Shown piece by piece: positions 11,521-21,618 of a stretch of DNA of 64,000 nt. The DNA comes from Collinsella sp. Its GTDB lineage: Bacteria > Actinomycetota > Coriobacteriia > Coriobacteriales > Coriobacteriaceae. The first letter of the stretch is position 1. The number at the start of each line of letters is the position of its first letter. The stretch is from the NCBI GenBank assembly GCA_029264355.1, contig JARIBW010000010.1:1-64000 (forward strand), read 5' to 3'. A model generated the notes under the pieces. That model worked only from the letters and a program-made list of their open reading frames with translations, made no database searches and was not told where the DNA came from. The position numbers and the translations under genes were made by a program.

Positions 11521-11573
11521 GTCGCCCACGCCGCGATGGGGCCGCGCCTCGTTGGGGCCGCGGCGCCCCGCGT

Positions 11574-11595
11574 GCGGCGGGCATGCGCCCGCCGC
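11574..11595 (+). repeat. GC-rich hairpin between antiterminator and EIIBC genes
   Basis: GCGGCGGGC, loop ATGC, GCCCGCCGC. No T run follows, so it is a stem-loop of unknown role, perhaps an mRNA stabiliser or processing site. Confidence 0.6.
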
Positions 11596-13081
11596 CATCC
11601 ATTCACCGTCCCGTCGCATGCGCCAAGGGCCCGGCGCGGCGACGAGCATACGAACAGAGTCATCGGTCTTCTCGAAGGGAAAGGATTGGGATATGGCGGG
11701 AACATACGACGACCTCGCACGCGCGATTCTGGAGAACGTGGGCGGCGGGGACAACGTCATCAGCGTGGCGCACTGCATCACGCGCGTGCGCTTCAAGCTC
11801 AAGGATGAGGACAGGGCGGACACCGAGGCGATCGAGGCCCTCGACGGCGTGATCAAGGTCATGCGGGCCAACGGCCAATATCAGGTCGTCGTGGGCAACA
11901 AGGTCGAGGACGTCTACGATGCCGTCGTGGCGGTCGGCGGCCTTGCCGCCGCCGGCGAGGTCGATGTGGCGGACGACGCCCCCAAGGGCATCGCGGCGAA
12001 GGCCATCGACCTGATCTCGGGAATCTTCGCGCCCATGCTCGGCACCTTCGCCGCCGCCGGCATCATGAAGGGCATCCTCGCCGCGATCACGCAGTTCTGG
12101 CCCGCCTTCGCCAACGACGGTGCGTACACCGTCCTTTATACGGTCGCCGATGGGATGTTCTACTTCCTGCCGGTCGTCCTCGCGTACACCGCTTCCAAGA
12201 AATTCAAGATGAACGAGTTCACGGGCATGGCCATCGGCCTGGCGCTCGTGTATCCCACCATGGTCGCGCTCACCGGCGGTGAGGTCGTGGGCAGCGTCGA
12301 CCTCGGTTTCGCCGGAACGTTCTCCTGGTACGCAACGTTTTTGGGTCTCCCCATCATCATGCCCGTCTCCGGGTACACGAGCTCGGTCATCCCGGTCGTC
12401 CTCATGGTCTGGTTCGGCTCCGTCGTCGAGCATTGGTGCAAGAAGTGGATGCCGGCCTCCGTCAAGATGTTCTTCACCCCTCTGGTCGTGATGGTTCTTT
12501 CCGTCACCTTCGGGTATCTGGTGATCGGTCCCGTCGCCACGATGATCACCAACCTGCTGACCATGGTCTTCTCCGTGTTGTTCGGCCTGCCGGTCGTCGG
12601 TTCCGTGCTCGGCTGCACCATCGTCGCGGCCTTCTGGATGTGCCTCGTCATCTTCGGCTTCCATTGGAGCCTCATGCCCATCGCGCTCGTGAACCTCGCG
12701 ACTCTCGGTCACGACTACATCCTCGGGTCCATGATCGCCCATTCCTTCTCGCTGGGCGCCGTGCTCTTCGCCATGTACCTCAAGAACAAGGATGAGAATT
12801 TCCGCGGCATCTGCCTGCCCGCCATCATCTCCTCCTTCTTCTTCGGCGTGACCGAGCCCGCCATCTACGGTGTCGCCCTGCCCGACAAGAAGGCCTTCGT
12901 CAACGCGTGCATCGGGTCCGCCGTGGGCGGTCTCATCATCGGCCTCACCGGCGCCGTGGTGTACATGTCCGGTGGCCTCGGCGTCTTCAACTGGCTGTCC
13001 TTCCTGCCCGTCGATGCCGCGAGCGGCGTGGGCGTCATGCACATGGTCTGGGCCATCGTCGCCTCACTGGCCGGTGCCCTT

Positions 13082-14649
<1,568 letters not shown>

Positions 14650-14727
14650 CCTCGGGTTATCATGTGAATGAGGCAGATGCGCCCCATCTCGGGCGCTGCG
14701 ACCGGGCACGACGACAAGGAGAACCTC

Positions 14728-15258
14728 ATGGGCCTGTTCGATATGTTCAAGAAAAAGGAGGGGCCGGCGGTCCCGGCCTCTATCGGGGTCGAACCCGGCG
14801 CCGATGAGCTGTGCTCACCGGTCTCCGGCAGGGCGATCGCCATGTCCGAGGTCCCCGACCCGGTGTTCTCCGGCGAGGTGCTCGGCAAGGGCTGCGCCGT
14901 GTGGCCCGAGGACGACGTGGTGTACGCCCCGGTTTCCGGCACGGTCACCGTCACCATGGGGCACGCCGTGGGCATCAGGTCCGATTCGGGCATCGAGGTC
15001 CTCGTGCACGTGGGCGTCGACACCGTGAACCTCCAGGGCAAGGGCTTCACCGCCTATGTCGCCCAGGGGGATGCCGTCGCCGCCGGCCAGCCCGTGCTCA
15101 AGATGGACCGGTCCGCGATCGCCGCGGCCGGCTACAAGGACTGCGTCGTCCTCGCCGTCTCCAACACCGCCGATTTCGCGGCGGTCGACATGGCGGTCGA
15201 GCCCGGTGCCGTCGTCGCCGCCGGCGACGTCGTCGTCGGGGTCAGCCGGGGGAGGTGA
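14728..15258 (+). CDS. PTS EIIA component, glucose family
   Basis: This 176-residue protein passes phosphate from HPr to the EIIB cysteine. The family signature is intact: His79 in MGHAVGI and the phosphorylated His94 in VLVHVGVDTV. A short charged N-terminal extension (MGLFDMFKKKEG) precedes the beta-sandwich. AAGGAGA precedes the ATG, and the stop overlaps the GTG start of an HPr gene, so the two are co-translated. The operon position suggests it serves the EIIBC upstream, which lacks its own EIIA. Confidence 0.93.
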   Translation: MGLFDMFKKKEGPAVPASIGVEPGADELCSPVSGRAIAMSEVPDPVFSGEVLGKGCAVWPEDDVVYAPVSGTVTVTMGHAVGIRSDSGIEVLVHVGVDTVNLQGKGFTAYVAQGDAVAAGQPVLKMDRSAIAAAGYKDCVVLAVSNTADFAAVDMAVEPGAVVAAGDVVVGVSRGR

Positions 15259-15515
15259 GGGAGACGGTCGAGTTCTCGCATGTCATAGCCGATGCCCAGG
15301 GGCTGCATGCCCGGCCCGTCACCCGGATCTGCGCCGCCGCCGGGCAGTGGGAGAGCGAGGTCAGCGTGAGCTGCGGCGACGCGGTCGCGCCCGCCACGGA
15401 CCTCATGGGGCTCATGGGCCTGTGCGCCCGCCGGGGAGACGAGCTCACGGTGCGCGTGGAGGGTCCCGACGAGGACGCCTGCGCCGCCGCGCTGCGCGAG
15501 ACGTTCGCGTTCTAG
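15255..15515 (+). CDS. HPr-type phosphocarrier with Asp at the regulatory serine position
   Basis: This 86-residue HPr has the active site GLHARPV, with His18 equivalent to His15. The regulatory serine of Gram-positive HPr lies 31 residues after that histidine; here that residue is Asp49 (ATDLMGLM instead of a KSIMGVM-like sequence). The protein should therefore carry PEP-derived phosphate but cannot be regulated by HPr kinase at that serine, and might resemble the phosphorylated state. The GTG start overlaps the EIIA stop (GTGA); no ATG occurs early in the frame. It may be operon-dedicated rather than the general HPr. Confidence 0.85.
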   Translation: MRETVEFSHVIADAQGLHARPVTRICAAAGQWESEVSVSCGDAVAPATDLMGLMGLCARRGDELTVRVEGPDEDACAAALRETFAF

Positions 15516-15537
15516 GGCCGCGCCCGCCGCGGGCCCA

Positions 15538-15617
15538 GGCGCAATGCCGGATCGCCCGCCGAGGGCTCGGGCGCCGCGGGATCGGGCGCTGCCGACGGCG
15601 CAATGCCGGACCGCCCG
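15538..15617. repeat. pair of 21-bp direct repeats downstream of HPr
   Basis: 15538-15558 and 15597-15617 match at 20 of 21 positions (core GCAATGCCGGA). No gene is seen here. Confidence 0.7.
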
Positions 15618-15639
15618 TCTTTGCACCTATCGGATAAAC

Positions 15640-15667
15640 AAGGCACTCCATGCAAGTGGAGTGCCTT
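15640..15667 (+). terminator. perfect hairpin between the bgl operon and gatCAB
   Basis: AAGGCACTCCA, loop TGCAAG, TGGAGTGCCTT. No T run follows; it may end the bgl transcript or act at the adjacent promoter, whose -35 region it covers. Confidence 0.5.
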
Positions 15668-15680
15668 GTGCGTCTATAAT
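15652..15680 (+). promoter_or_regulatory. gatCAB promoter
   Basis: A consensus TATAAT at 15675-15680, 38 bases before the gatC ATG, with a poor -35 inside the hairpin arm. Confidence 0.55.
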
Positions 15681-15718
15681 GGGGCAATTGCACCTTCACC
15701 GTCGAAAAGGGGGACCCG

Positions 15719-16024
15719 ATGGCTCTCACCGAGGATGACGTGCGCGGTATCGCGGAGTACGCGACGATCGCGCTCGATACCGAGGAGCTCGCCGCGATGA
15801 CCGCGTATCTCAACGACGCGGTCGATATGCTCGAGCCGATCTTGCGCTATGCCGCCGAGGACGTGGAACCCACGTTCCATCCCATGGGCGGGTCGGCCAA
15901 CGTCATGCGCCCCGACGCGCCCGACGACGTGCGCGCCCTGCCGCAGGACGAGGCGCTCGCCAACGCCGGGTCCCGGCGCGACGGCCAGTTCCTCGTGCCC
16001 TCCATCCTGGGAGGTGAGCGCTGA
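15719..16024 (+). CDS. gatC: aspartyl/glutamyl-tRNA amidotransferase subunit C
   Basis: This 101-residue subunit stabilises the GatCAB complex that converts misacylated Glu-tRNA(Gln) and/or Asp-tRNA(Asn) to the amide forms. It begins MALTEDDVRGIAEYATIALDTEELAAM, the typical GatC helix, and contains MRPDAP. Its stop overlaps the gatA start (TGATG). AAAAGGGGG precedes the ATG. First gene of the gatCAB operon. Confidence 0.93.
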   Translation: MALTEDDVRGIAEYATIALDTEELAAMTAYLNDAVDMLEPILRYAAEDVEPTFHPMGGSANVMRPDAPDDVRALPQDEALANAGSRRDGQFLVPSILGGER

Positions 16025-17538
16025 TGTCGGAGAACCTCGATTCCCTCACCGCCGCCCAAATAGCCTCCGGGGTCGCCTCGGGCGACTTCTCCGCCGTGGA
16101 GGTCGCCCGCGCCGCATTGGACGCCATCGATTCGCGTGATGCGCAGGTGCGCGCCTTTTTGCAGGTGACGCCCGAGCTCGCCCTCGCCGCCGCCGAGGAG
16201 GTCGACGCCCGCCGCGCCGCCGGCGAGGAACTCCCCCCGCTCGCGGGTGTCCCGTTCGCCATCAAGGACAACATGAATCTCGTGGGCACGCGCACCACCT
16301 GCGCCTCCCGGATGCTCGAGACGTATGAGAGCCCCTACACCGCCACGTGCGTCAGGCGGATGCTCGACGCCGGCTGCGTGCCGGTGGGCAAGGCGAACAT
16401 GGACGAGTTCGCCTTCGGCTCCTCGACGGAGAGCTCGGCGTTCCATCCCACGGGCAACCCCTGGGATCCCGATCGCGTGCCCGGCGGCTCCTCGGGCGGC
16501 TCGGCGGCCGCGGTGGCCGCGGGCATGGCGGCCCTCTCCCTCGGGTCCGACACGGGGGGTTCGATCCGCCAACCCGCGGCCCTGTGCGGGGTGGTGGGCA
16601 TGAAGCCCTCCTACGGGGCGGTGTCGCGCTACGGCGTCGTGGCGTTCGGCAGCTCGCTCGACCAGGTGGGGCCGTTCGGGCGCACCGTCGAGGACGTGGC
16701 GCTCGCCATGGACGCGCTGGTCGCCGGCGGGAGCGACGCGTTCGACGGGACGAGCCGCGCCGTGGAGGCGTCGTTTCGCGCGCACGTGAACGACGACGTG
16801 GCGGGCGGGCGCGTGGGCGTCATACCCGAGCTCATGCGGGCCCCCGGCCTCGCCCCCGAGGTGGCCCGGGCGGTCGAGGAGGCGGCGGACGCGCTGGCGG
16901 CCCAGGGCGTCGAGCTCATCGAGGTCGACTTGCCGCATCTGGACGCCGCGATCGCCGCGTACTATGCGATCGGGCCGGCCGAGGCGTTCTCGAACCTGGC
17001 GCGCTTCGATGGCGTGCGCTACGGGTACCGTGAGCCGGGATGCCCGAACTTGGCGGAGCAGAGCGCCAAGAGCCGCGCCCGCGGGTTCGGGGCGGAGGCC
17101 AAGCGCCGCCAGATGCTCGGGGCGTACCTGCTCTCCTCGGGCGTTTACGACAAGTACTACTACGCCGCGCAAAAGGCACGCACGCTCATCGCGCGCGATT
17201 ACGAGAGCGCGTTCGGGCGCGTCGATGCGATCCTCATGCCGGTGAGCCCCACGGCCGCGTTCAAGTTCGGCGAGCTGTCGGACCCCACGCAGATGTACCT
17301 GTCCGACCTGTTCACCATCTCCATCAACATAGTCGGCAACGGCGGTGTCAGCGTGCCGGTCGGGCTGGGCGCCGATTCCGGGCTGCCCGTCGCCGCGCAA
17401 CTCGTCGGCCGCCCGTTCGACGACGCCCGGCTGCTGTCGTTCGCCCGCGCGGTGGAGCGCGGGCTCGCCTCGGCCGGGAGAGGCCTTGCGGGCGCGGTCG
17501 CGCCCCTGTTCGCCGGGAAGGGGGGCGATCTGGCATGA
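16024..17538 (+). CDS. gatA: aspartyl/glutamyl-tRNA amidotransferase subunit A
   Basis: This 504-residue amidase-signature subunit releases ammonia from glutamine for tRNA amidation. The Ser-cisSer-Lys triad is visible: Lys81 in FAIKDN, the serines of PGGSSGGSAAAV, and GSDTGGSIRQP. The length is normal for the family. It overlaps gatC at its start and gatB at its end (ATGA), so the three subunits are translationally coupled. Ammonia passes to GatB through a tunnel in the complex. Confidence 0.96.
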   Translation: MSENLDSLTAAQIASGVASGDFSAVEVARAALDAIDSRDAQVRAFLQVTPELALAAAEEVDARRAAGEELPPLAGVPFAIKDNMNLVGTRTTCASRMLETYESPYTATCVRRMLDAGCVPVGKANMDEFAFGSSTESSAFHPTGNPWDPDRVPGGSSGGSAAAVAAGMAALSLGSDTGGSIRQPAALCGVVGMKPSYGAVSRYGVVAFGSSLDQVGPFGRTVEDVALAMDALVAGGSDAFDGTSRAVEASFRAHVNDDVAGGRVGVIPELMRAPGLAPEVARAVEEAADALAAQGVELIEVDLPHLDAAIAAYYAIGPAEAFSNLARFDGVRYGYREPGCPNLAEQSAKSRARGFGAEAKRRQMLGAYLLSSGVYDKYYYAAQKARTLIARDYESAFGRVDAILMPVSPTAAFKFGELSDPTQMYLSDLFTISINIVGNGGVSVPVGLGADSGLPVAAQLVGRPFDDARLLSFARAVERGLASAGRGLAGAVAPLFAGKGGDLA

Positions 17539-19307
17539 GGGAGCTCAACGATGTCCTGAGGGATTGGGAGGCCGTCATCGGCCTGGAGATCCACACCGAG
17601 CTCACGACGCTTAAGACCAAGATGTTCTGCGGGTGCAGGCTCAGCCACGACGATGAGCCGAACACCCATGTGTGCCCGGTCTGCCTCGGCCTGCCCGGCG
17701 CGCTGCCGGTGCCGAACCGCGGGGCGATCGAGAGCATCGTGAAGGCCGGGCTCGCCACGAATTGCGAGATTCAACGGCGCTCGATGTTTTACCGCAAGCA
17801 TTATTTCTATCCCGATATGGCCAAGAACTTCCAGACCACGCAGGGGCCGGTGGCGTTTTGCATGCACGGCCGCCTCGGGATCGAGGTGGCCGGCCGCGGC
17901 GCGGCCGAGCGCCCGGAATGCGCGTTCGGCGCGTCCGAGGCGGAGAGCCTGGCGAGCGCGAGCGCCAATGCGGCGGGGTTGTCGCGCGCCATGGCCGAGC
18001 AACTTCCCGAGGGCGCCGACGCGCGCCCGTCGGCCGGCGGCGCGGCTTGCGGCTCCGCTGGCGGCGCGGTTTGCGGCTCGGTCGGCGGCTCCGCCGACGC
18101 CACGGCGCCCCGCGGCTCGGTCGGAGCGGAGGGCCGCGGTTCGGGCGCCCTCGCGGTGCCGGTTCGCCATGATGATGGATCCTACGAGGCGACCATCCGC
18201 ATCTTGCGCATCCACATGGAGGAGGACGCCGCCAAGATGGTGCACGTCGGCGGCGAGGAGGGGCGCATCGGCGGCGCATCGGAGAGCCTCGTGGATTACA
18301 ACCGCTGCGGAACCCCGCTCATCGAGCTCGTGACCGAGCCCGACCTCCGCACGCCCGAGGAAGCGCGCCTGTTCATGGAGAAGCTCCGCCGCATCTTCTT
18401 GACCATCGGCATCTCGGACTGCTCGATGGAGAAGGGTTCCATGCGCTGCGACGGCAACGTGAGCCTGCGCCGCCGCGGCGAGACGGGGCTGGGCGCCAAG
18501 ACCGAGCTCAAGAACCTCAACAGCTTCAAGGCCCTGCACGACGGGCTCGCCTACGAGATCTGCCGCCAGGCGGACGTGCTCGAGAGCGGCGGGGTCGTGC
18601 GCCAGGAGACGCGCCATTGGGAGCCCTCGCGCAAGCGCACCGTGGCGATGCGCGCGAAGGAGACCGCCGACGACTACCGTCTGTTCCCCGATCCCGACCT
18701 TGAGCCGTTCGACCTGTCCGACGAGTTCGTCGAGCACTGCCGAGCGGAGATCCCCGAGTTGCCCGATGCCAAGCGCGACCGCTTCGTACGGGACTATGGC
18801 ATCAAGCGCCCGGATGCCGAGCAGCTCGCGGGCGACCCGGCCACGGCGGCGTTTTTCGAGGAGTCGGCCGCGGGGCTTGTCGGCGATGCGGCCCAGACGG
18901 TGGCGAACCTCGTGGTGAACGACCTCGCCGCGCATCTCAAGGCGTCCGGCTCGACGCTGGGGGAGAGCGGTATCTCGCCGACGCAGGTGGCCTCGCTGGC
19001 CAGGTTGCTCGCAGCCGACGCCATCTCGAGCAACCAGGCGCGCGAGGTGCTCGAGGCCATGGCCGGTAGCGGCGAGGACCCCGAGAAGATCGTGGATGAG
19101 CGCGGGATGCGCCAGGTGAGCGATGCGGGCGCGTTGCAGCCCATCGTCGACCAGGTGCTCGAGGCCTGCGCCGACCAGGCGCGGCAGTATCGCGACGGCA
19201 ATCAGAAGGTCATCGGCTTTTTGGTGGGGCAATGCATGAAGGCGAGCCACGGCAAGGGGAATCCCAAGCTCTTCAACGAGCTGCTGCGCGCGACGCTGGA
19301 GGGGTGA
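17535..19307 (+). CDS. gatB: aspartyl/glutamyl-tRNA amidotransferase subunit B with a large insertion
   Basis: GatB activates the misacylated tRNA with ATP and receives ammonia from GatA. The N-terminal catalytic cradle is recognisable (AVIGLEIHTEL, zinc ligands in CGC and CPVC, YPDMAKNFQTTQ, RIHMEEDAAKMVH), and the C-terminal helical YqeY-like domain is intact to NPKLFNELLRATL. At 590 residues it is about 100 longer than usual because of an insertion at about 119-212. That insertion is rich in Ala, Gly and Ser and contains repeats such as GGAACGSAGGAVCGSVGG. It lies between two strands of the cradle. The reading frame is continuous and codon use is unchanged. Confidence 0.93.
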   Translation: MRELNDVLRDWEAVIGLEIHTELTTLKTKMFCGCRLSHDDEPNTHVCPVCLGLPGALPVPNRGAIESIVKAGLATNCEIQRRSMFYRKHYFYPDMAKNFQTTQGPVAFCMHGRLGIEVAGRGAAERPECAFGASEAESLASASANAAGLSRAMAEQLPEGADARPSAGGAACGSAGGAVCGSVGGSADATAPRGSVGAEGRGSGALAVPVRHDDGSYEATIRILRIHMEEDAAKMVHVGGEEGRIGGASESLVDYNRCGTPLIELVTEPDLRTPEEARLFMEKLRRIFLTIGISDCSMEKGSMRCDGNVSLRRRGETGLGAKTELKNLNSFKALHDGLAYEICRQADVLESGGVVRQETRHWEPSRKRTVAMRAKETADDYRLFPDPDLEPFDLSDEFVEHCRAEIPELPDAKRDRFVRDYGIKRPDAEQLAGDPATAAFFEESAAGLVGDAAQTVANLVVNDLAAHLKASGSTLGESGISPTQVASLARLLAADAISSNQAREVLEAMAGSGEDPEKIVDERGMRQVSDAGALQPIVDQVLEACADQARQYRDGNQKVIGFLVGQCMKASHGKGNPKLFNELLRATLEG

Positions 19308-19355
19308 CGCCATCGGGCCCGGGTGCGCGAGGGTCCCGCGGCGCGCATGAAAAAA

Positions 19356-19385
19356 ACCGCTGGCAGATATTCATCTGCCAGCGGT
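19356..19385. terminator. bidirectional terminator after gatB
   Basis: ACCGCTGGCAGA and TCTGCCAGCGGT form a perfect stem flanked by an A run on the left and GTTTCTTT on the right, serving gatB and the minus-strand recombinase remnant. Confidence 0.85.
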
Positions 19386-19391
19386 GTTTCT

Positions 19392-19861
19392 TTAGAAGAA
19401 CGTCGCCACCACGATGTCGTCATGGAGGTGCTCGCCCATGTACGCTTGGTTCTCGAGCATCTTGTTCATGGTCCTGACGCCGAACCGGGCGCCTCGGGTC
19501 GTGCGCAGCCCCTGGGCGTTGAGCTCGTCGTATACCTCCTGCATGGTCTTGCCATCGGCATCCTCGGCGAACATTCTCTGCGCGAACGGAGCCGTATTCT
19601 CGTCTACGACGTGCTTTTTCGTTCCCCTGCCCCTGCCCATGCCGCACCCGAACCCTTGTACCCGTTGAACATGGCGTTCTGGGTGTTGTAGTCCATCCCC
19701 CGCAGTATGTTCTGGGAGAGCTGGTGGCTGTAGCGCTCGGCTATGGCGTCCATCAGTCCCTCGATGAGGATGCCTTCGGGTCCCTCTATCGGGATGCTCT
19801 CCGCTAATAAGTGTATTCCGCACCCCGTGTTGCGGATTTCCTTCTTCGCCGGCGCTGGCAC
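19392..19861 (-). pseudogene. serine recombinase fragment, frameshifted and lacking its catalytic domain
   Basis: Two minus-strand frames together encode the middle of a large serine recombinase: ESIPIEGPEGILIEGLMDAIAERYSHQLSQNILRGM, then after a frameshift near 19640-19660, TMQEVYDELNAQGLRTTRG and MNKMLENQAYMGEHL. The same segments in the intact recombinase at 23794 read MAEYYSANLSQNIRRGM and SKMLRSDRYIGTYVWGE, so the two are related but different. The catalytic serine region is absent and the zinc-ribbon end is missing. This is the relic of an earlier or second integrated element. Confidence 0.8.
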
Positions 19862-19967
19862 GTACTTATGCTTCGTTCTTGTTTGCCAATCGTTGCGGCT
19901 CGGTCGTTATTCTCAACTGATGGATACGCTGCTTGTCGATACTGTCGACCGTATGGAGCGACGGATA

Positions 19968-20255
19968 TTAGCCGACGTTCTGCAACTTATCGGGCATCTT
20001 GACTTTTTCCTCGCCGTTGCACAAAACGCCGGAGGGAATGGGGATATCGACAAAGGTCACGCGTCCGCGCGTGATGGTGGGCACGGCTGTGGAGCCCTCC
20101 TCGAGACCGCGCGCGTCCAGCGCATCGACATCGCGCTTGAGCAGGGAGACGGTCACATCGGACCCCACATGGCCGACGTTTTCCGGAGCCGCCTGCAGCG
20201 ACTCCTCGAACGGAACGGAGATATCGGTGAGCTACGGTGTTTCAGGTTCGTGCAT
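19968..20255 (-). pseudogene. small unknown protein broken by an early amber codon
   Basis: A good ribosome site (AAAGGAAGG, five bases before ATG at 20255) starts MHEPETP. Codon 8 is TAG (20232-20234), and the frame then continues open for 87 codons with coherent sequence (TDISVPFEESL, SDVTVSLLKRDVDALDARG, VPTITRGRVTFVDIPIPSG) to a TAA at 19968. I do not recognise the family. A sequencing error or suppression could also explain the stop, but neighbouring decay makes a pseudogene likely. Confidence 0.55.
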
Positions 20256-20719
20256 AACGCCTTCCTTTCTGTGCCGGGCTTCCCTTGAGGGGAGTGGCTC
20301 CTGATGCCCCTGATTCTGAAGATGTCGATGAGGGAGCCGGGTTCCTCACCATCCAAGTGCTGCTGATAGCAGCTTTCATGCTGCTATGCCCGCGATCGAG
20401 ATGACGGGGCCGACCCAGACGGCCACCTCGGCAGCCCCTCGCCGCGTCTCATACGGGCAACCTCCCTGATCAAGACACCGAGCCTGAAGTCGGCGCGTCG
20501 TGGTCGACCCTGAGGCTCTTGTGTGCCTCGACGACGTCGCACACGGCAGGCTCGCTTATTCCCTTCCTCCCATTCGCAAGCTCCTCCTCAAATTTAGAAA
20601 ACTAAATTAATTTGAAAAAATGACATCGGAAAGAATCTTGCGGGAGTTTTCTCCATGCTTACGGCGAGGCAGTTCGGCTCTTTCAAGTGAAAATCGTCAG
20701 GCTTCTTCTTTCGAGATCT
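20256..20719. other. decayed accessory DNA without an intact gene
   Basis: The minus strand has short coherent pieces with no start, for example a reading ending LANGRKGISEPAVCDVVEAH around 20470-20590, interrupted by stops. The part after 20590 is AT-rich. No intact open frame was recognised. Confidence 0.5.
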
Positions 20720-20815
20720 TTATGCCTCTGAAGATAAACCGCAGATAGAAGCCAATTCTACCTGAGTCATTCCCATTCCGGCTCGCTCTGCGGCTAAAGG
20801 GTTGTTCTTAAGCAT
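20720..20815 (-). pseudogene. truncated Cro-like helix-turn-helix gene divergent from the repressor
   Basis: A 31-codon frame with its own GAGGG site begins MLKNNPLAAERAGMGMTQV and contains MTQVELASICGLSSEA, the first helices of an XRE-type helix-turn-helix, then stops. In phage-like switches a small Cro gene lies divergent from the CI repressor, exactly this arrangement. The recognition helix is incomplete, so it is a remnant or an early-stop allele. Confidence 0.5.
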
Positions 20816-20847
20816 TCATACATCCCTCTGTGATTCCAAGAATACAC

Positions 20848-20865
20848 GAGTATTTAGTAATACTC
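20848..20865. promoter_or_regulatory. candidate repressor operator
   Basis: GAGTATT-TAGT-AATACTC is a perfect seven-base inverted repeat between the divergent Cro-like remnant and the CI-like gene, in AT-rich DNA with a possible TATTAT -10 at 20901. Confidence 0.55.
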
Positions 20866-20932
20866 AATAACTAATTTAGCAAAATCGGTATCTAGTTGGG
20901 TATTATTAAATTACGAGCAGATAGGAGCACCT

Positions 20933-21592
20933 ATGGGACTTCCAGAAAATATCGACGCGCTGCTTGTTAAGCACGACATTACTCAAGAGGCCCTCGCGCG
21001 AATTGCAGGCGTAACTCCCGGTTCGGTAACTGGCTGGCGTAAGGGTGCGCGACCGCGTAAAGAAGCAATAGCTAGGCTGTGTGAGTATTTCAATATTACT
21101 GAAGATGATTTGATTTCTGATCATTATGGTCTCGCCGCCACGGAGCACGGTCGGGTCCCCTCCGGCGCAAAGCTCCCCTCCGAGCCCCGCCCCGCCTACG
21201 CCCCGCTGCTCGGCCGCGTTCATGCGGGCGAGGCCTGCGAGCCCGACATCATCGACGGCCGCATCCCCATACCCTACGAGGTTCGTTCGGCCCACCCCGA
21301 CGGCTACTTCCTCGAGGTCGAGGGCACGTGCATGAGCCGCGTCTACCCCGAGGGGTGCCACATCTACATCGACCCGCGCCAGCAGCCTCGCAACGGCTCG
21401 GTCGCGGTGGTCTCCATCGACGGCGCGGACTACGTGATGCGCCGCCTGTATAACACGGGGCGCACCGTCGTGCTGTCCCCGGACTCGTGGGACGACTGCT
21501 ACGAGGACATAGTCATAACGGGGGAGGACGAACGCACGGTGGAGTACGTCGGCACCGTGGTCTGGTTCCAGCCCGCGGAGGAGATGGAGTAG
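20933..21592 (+). CDS. CI/LexA-like repressor with an S24-type C-terminal domain lacking the usual catalytic residues
   Basis: This 219-residue protein has an XRE helix-turn-helix (ITQEALARIAGVTPGSVTGWRKG, residues 16-38) and an S24 peptidase-like C-terminus. A possible Ala98-Gly99 cleavage site occurs in VHAGEA. The normal nucleophile motif GDSM reads GTCM (Cys133), and the usual lysine position (V-K-R) reads VMRR (Met169), so self-cleavage is probably lost or altered. The first 200 bases are AT-rich and the rest is very GC-rich, which suggests a mosaic gene. AGGAG precedes the ATG. It probably controls the island, perhaps without SOS induction. Confidence 0.8.
   Translation: MGLPENIDALLVKHDITQEALARIAGVTPGSVTGWRKGARPRKEAIARLCEYFNITEDDLISDHYGLAATEHGRVPSGAKLPSEPRPAYAPLLGRVHAGEACEPDIIDGRIPIPYEVRSAHPDGYFLEVEGTCMSRVYPEGCHIYIDPRQQPRNGSVAVVSIDGADYVMRRLYNTGRTVVLSPDSWDDCYEDIVITGEDERTVEYVGTVVWFQPAEEME
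21551..21592. repeat. repressor 3' end, duplicated 654 bases downstream
   Basis: The last 42 bases encode GTVVWFQPAEEME and the stop. They match 22205-22246 at 38 of 42 positions, including a TAG-to-CAG change that removes the stop. Confidence 0.85.
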
Positions 21593-21618
21593 GAGGGGCG
21601 CCGAAGGGGTGATTGTCT

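Noticed and set aside
15640-15680. riboswitch ahead of gatCAB
   Set aside because: The hairpin lies upstream of the -10 box, so it would not be in the gatCAB transcript.
17199-19313. 704-codon minus-strand frame over gatB
   Set aside because: Antisense shadow produced by GC-rich third positions; gatB is well supported on the other strand.
19743-20288. 181-codon plus-strand frame in the island
   Set aside because: It overlaps the minus-strand recombinase and small pseudogene, both better supported by motifs or ribosome site.
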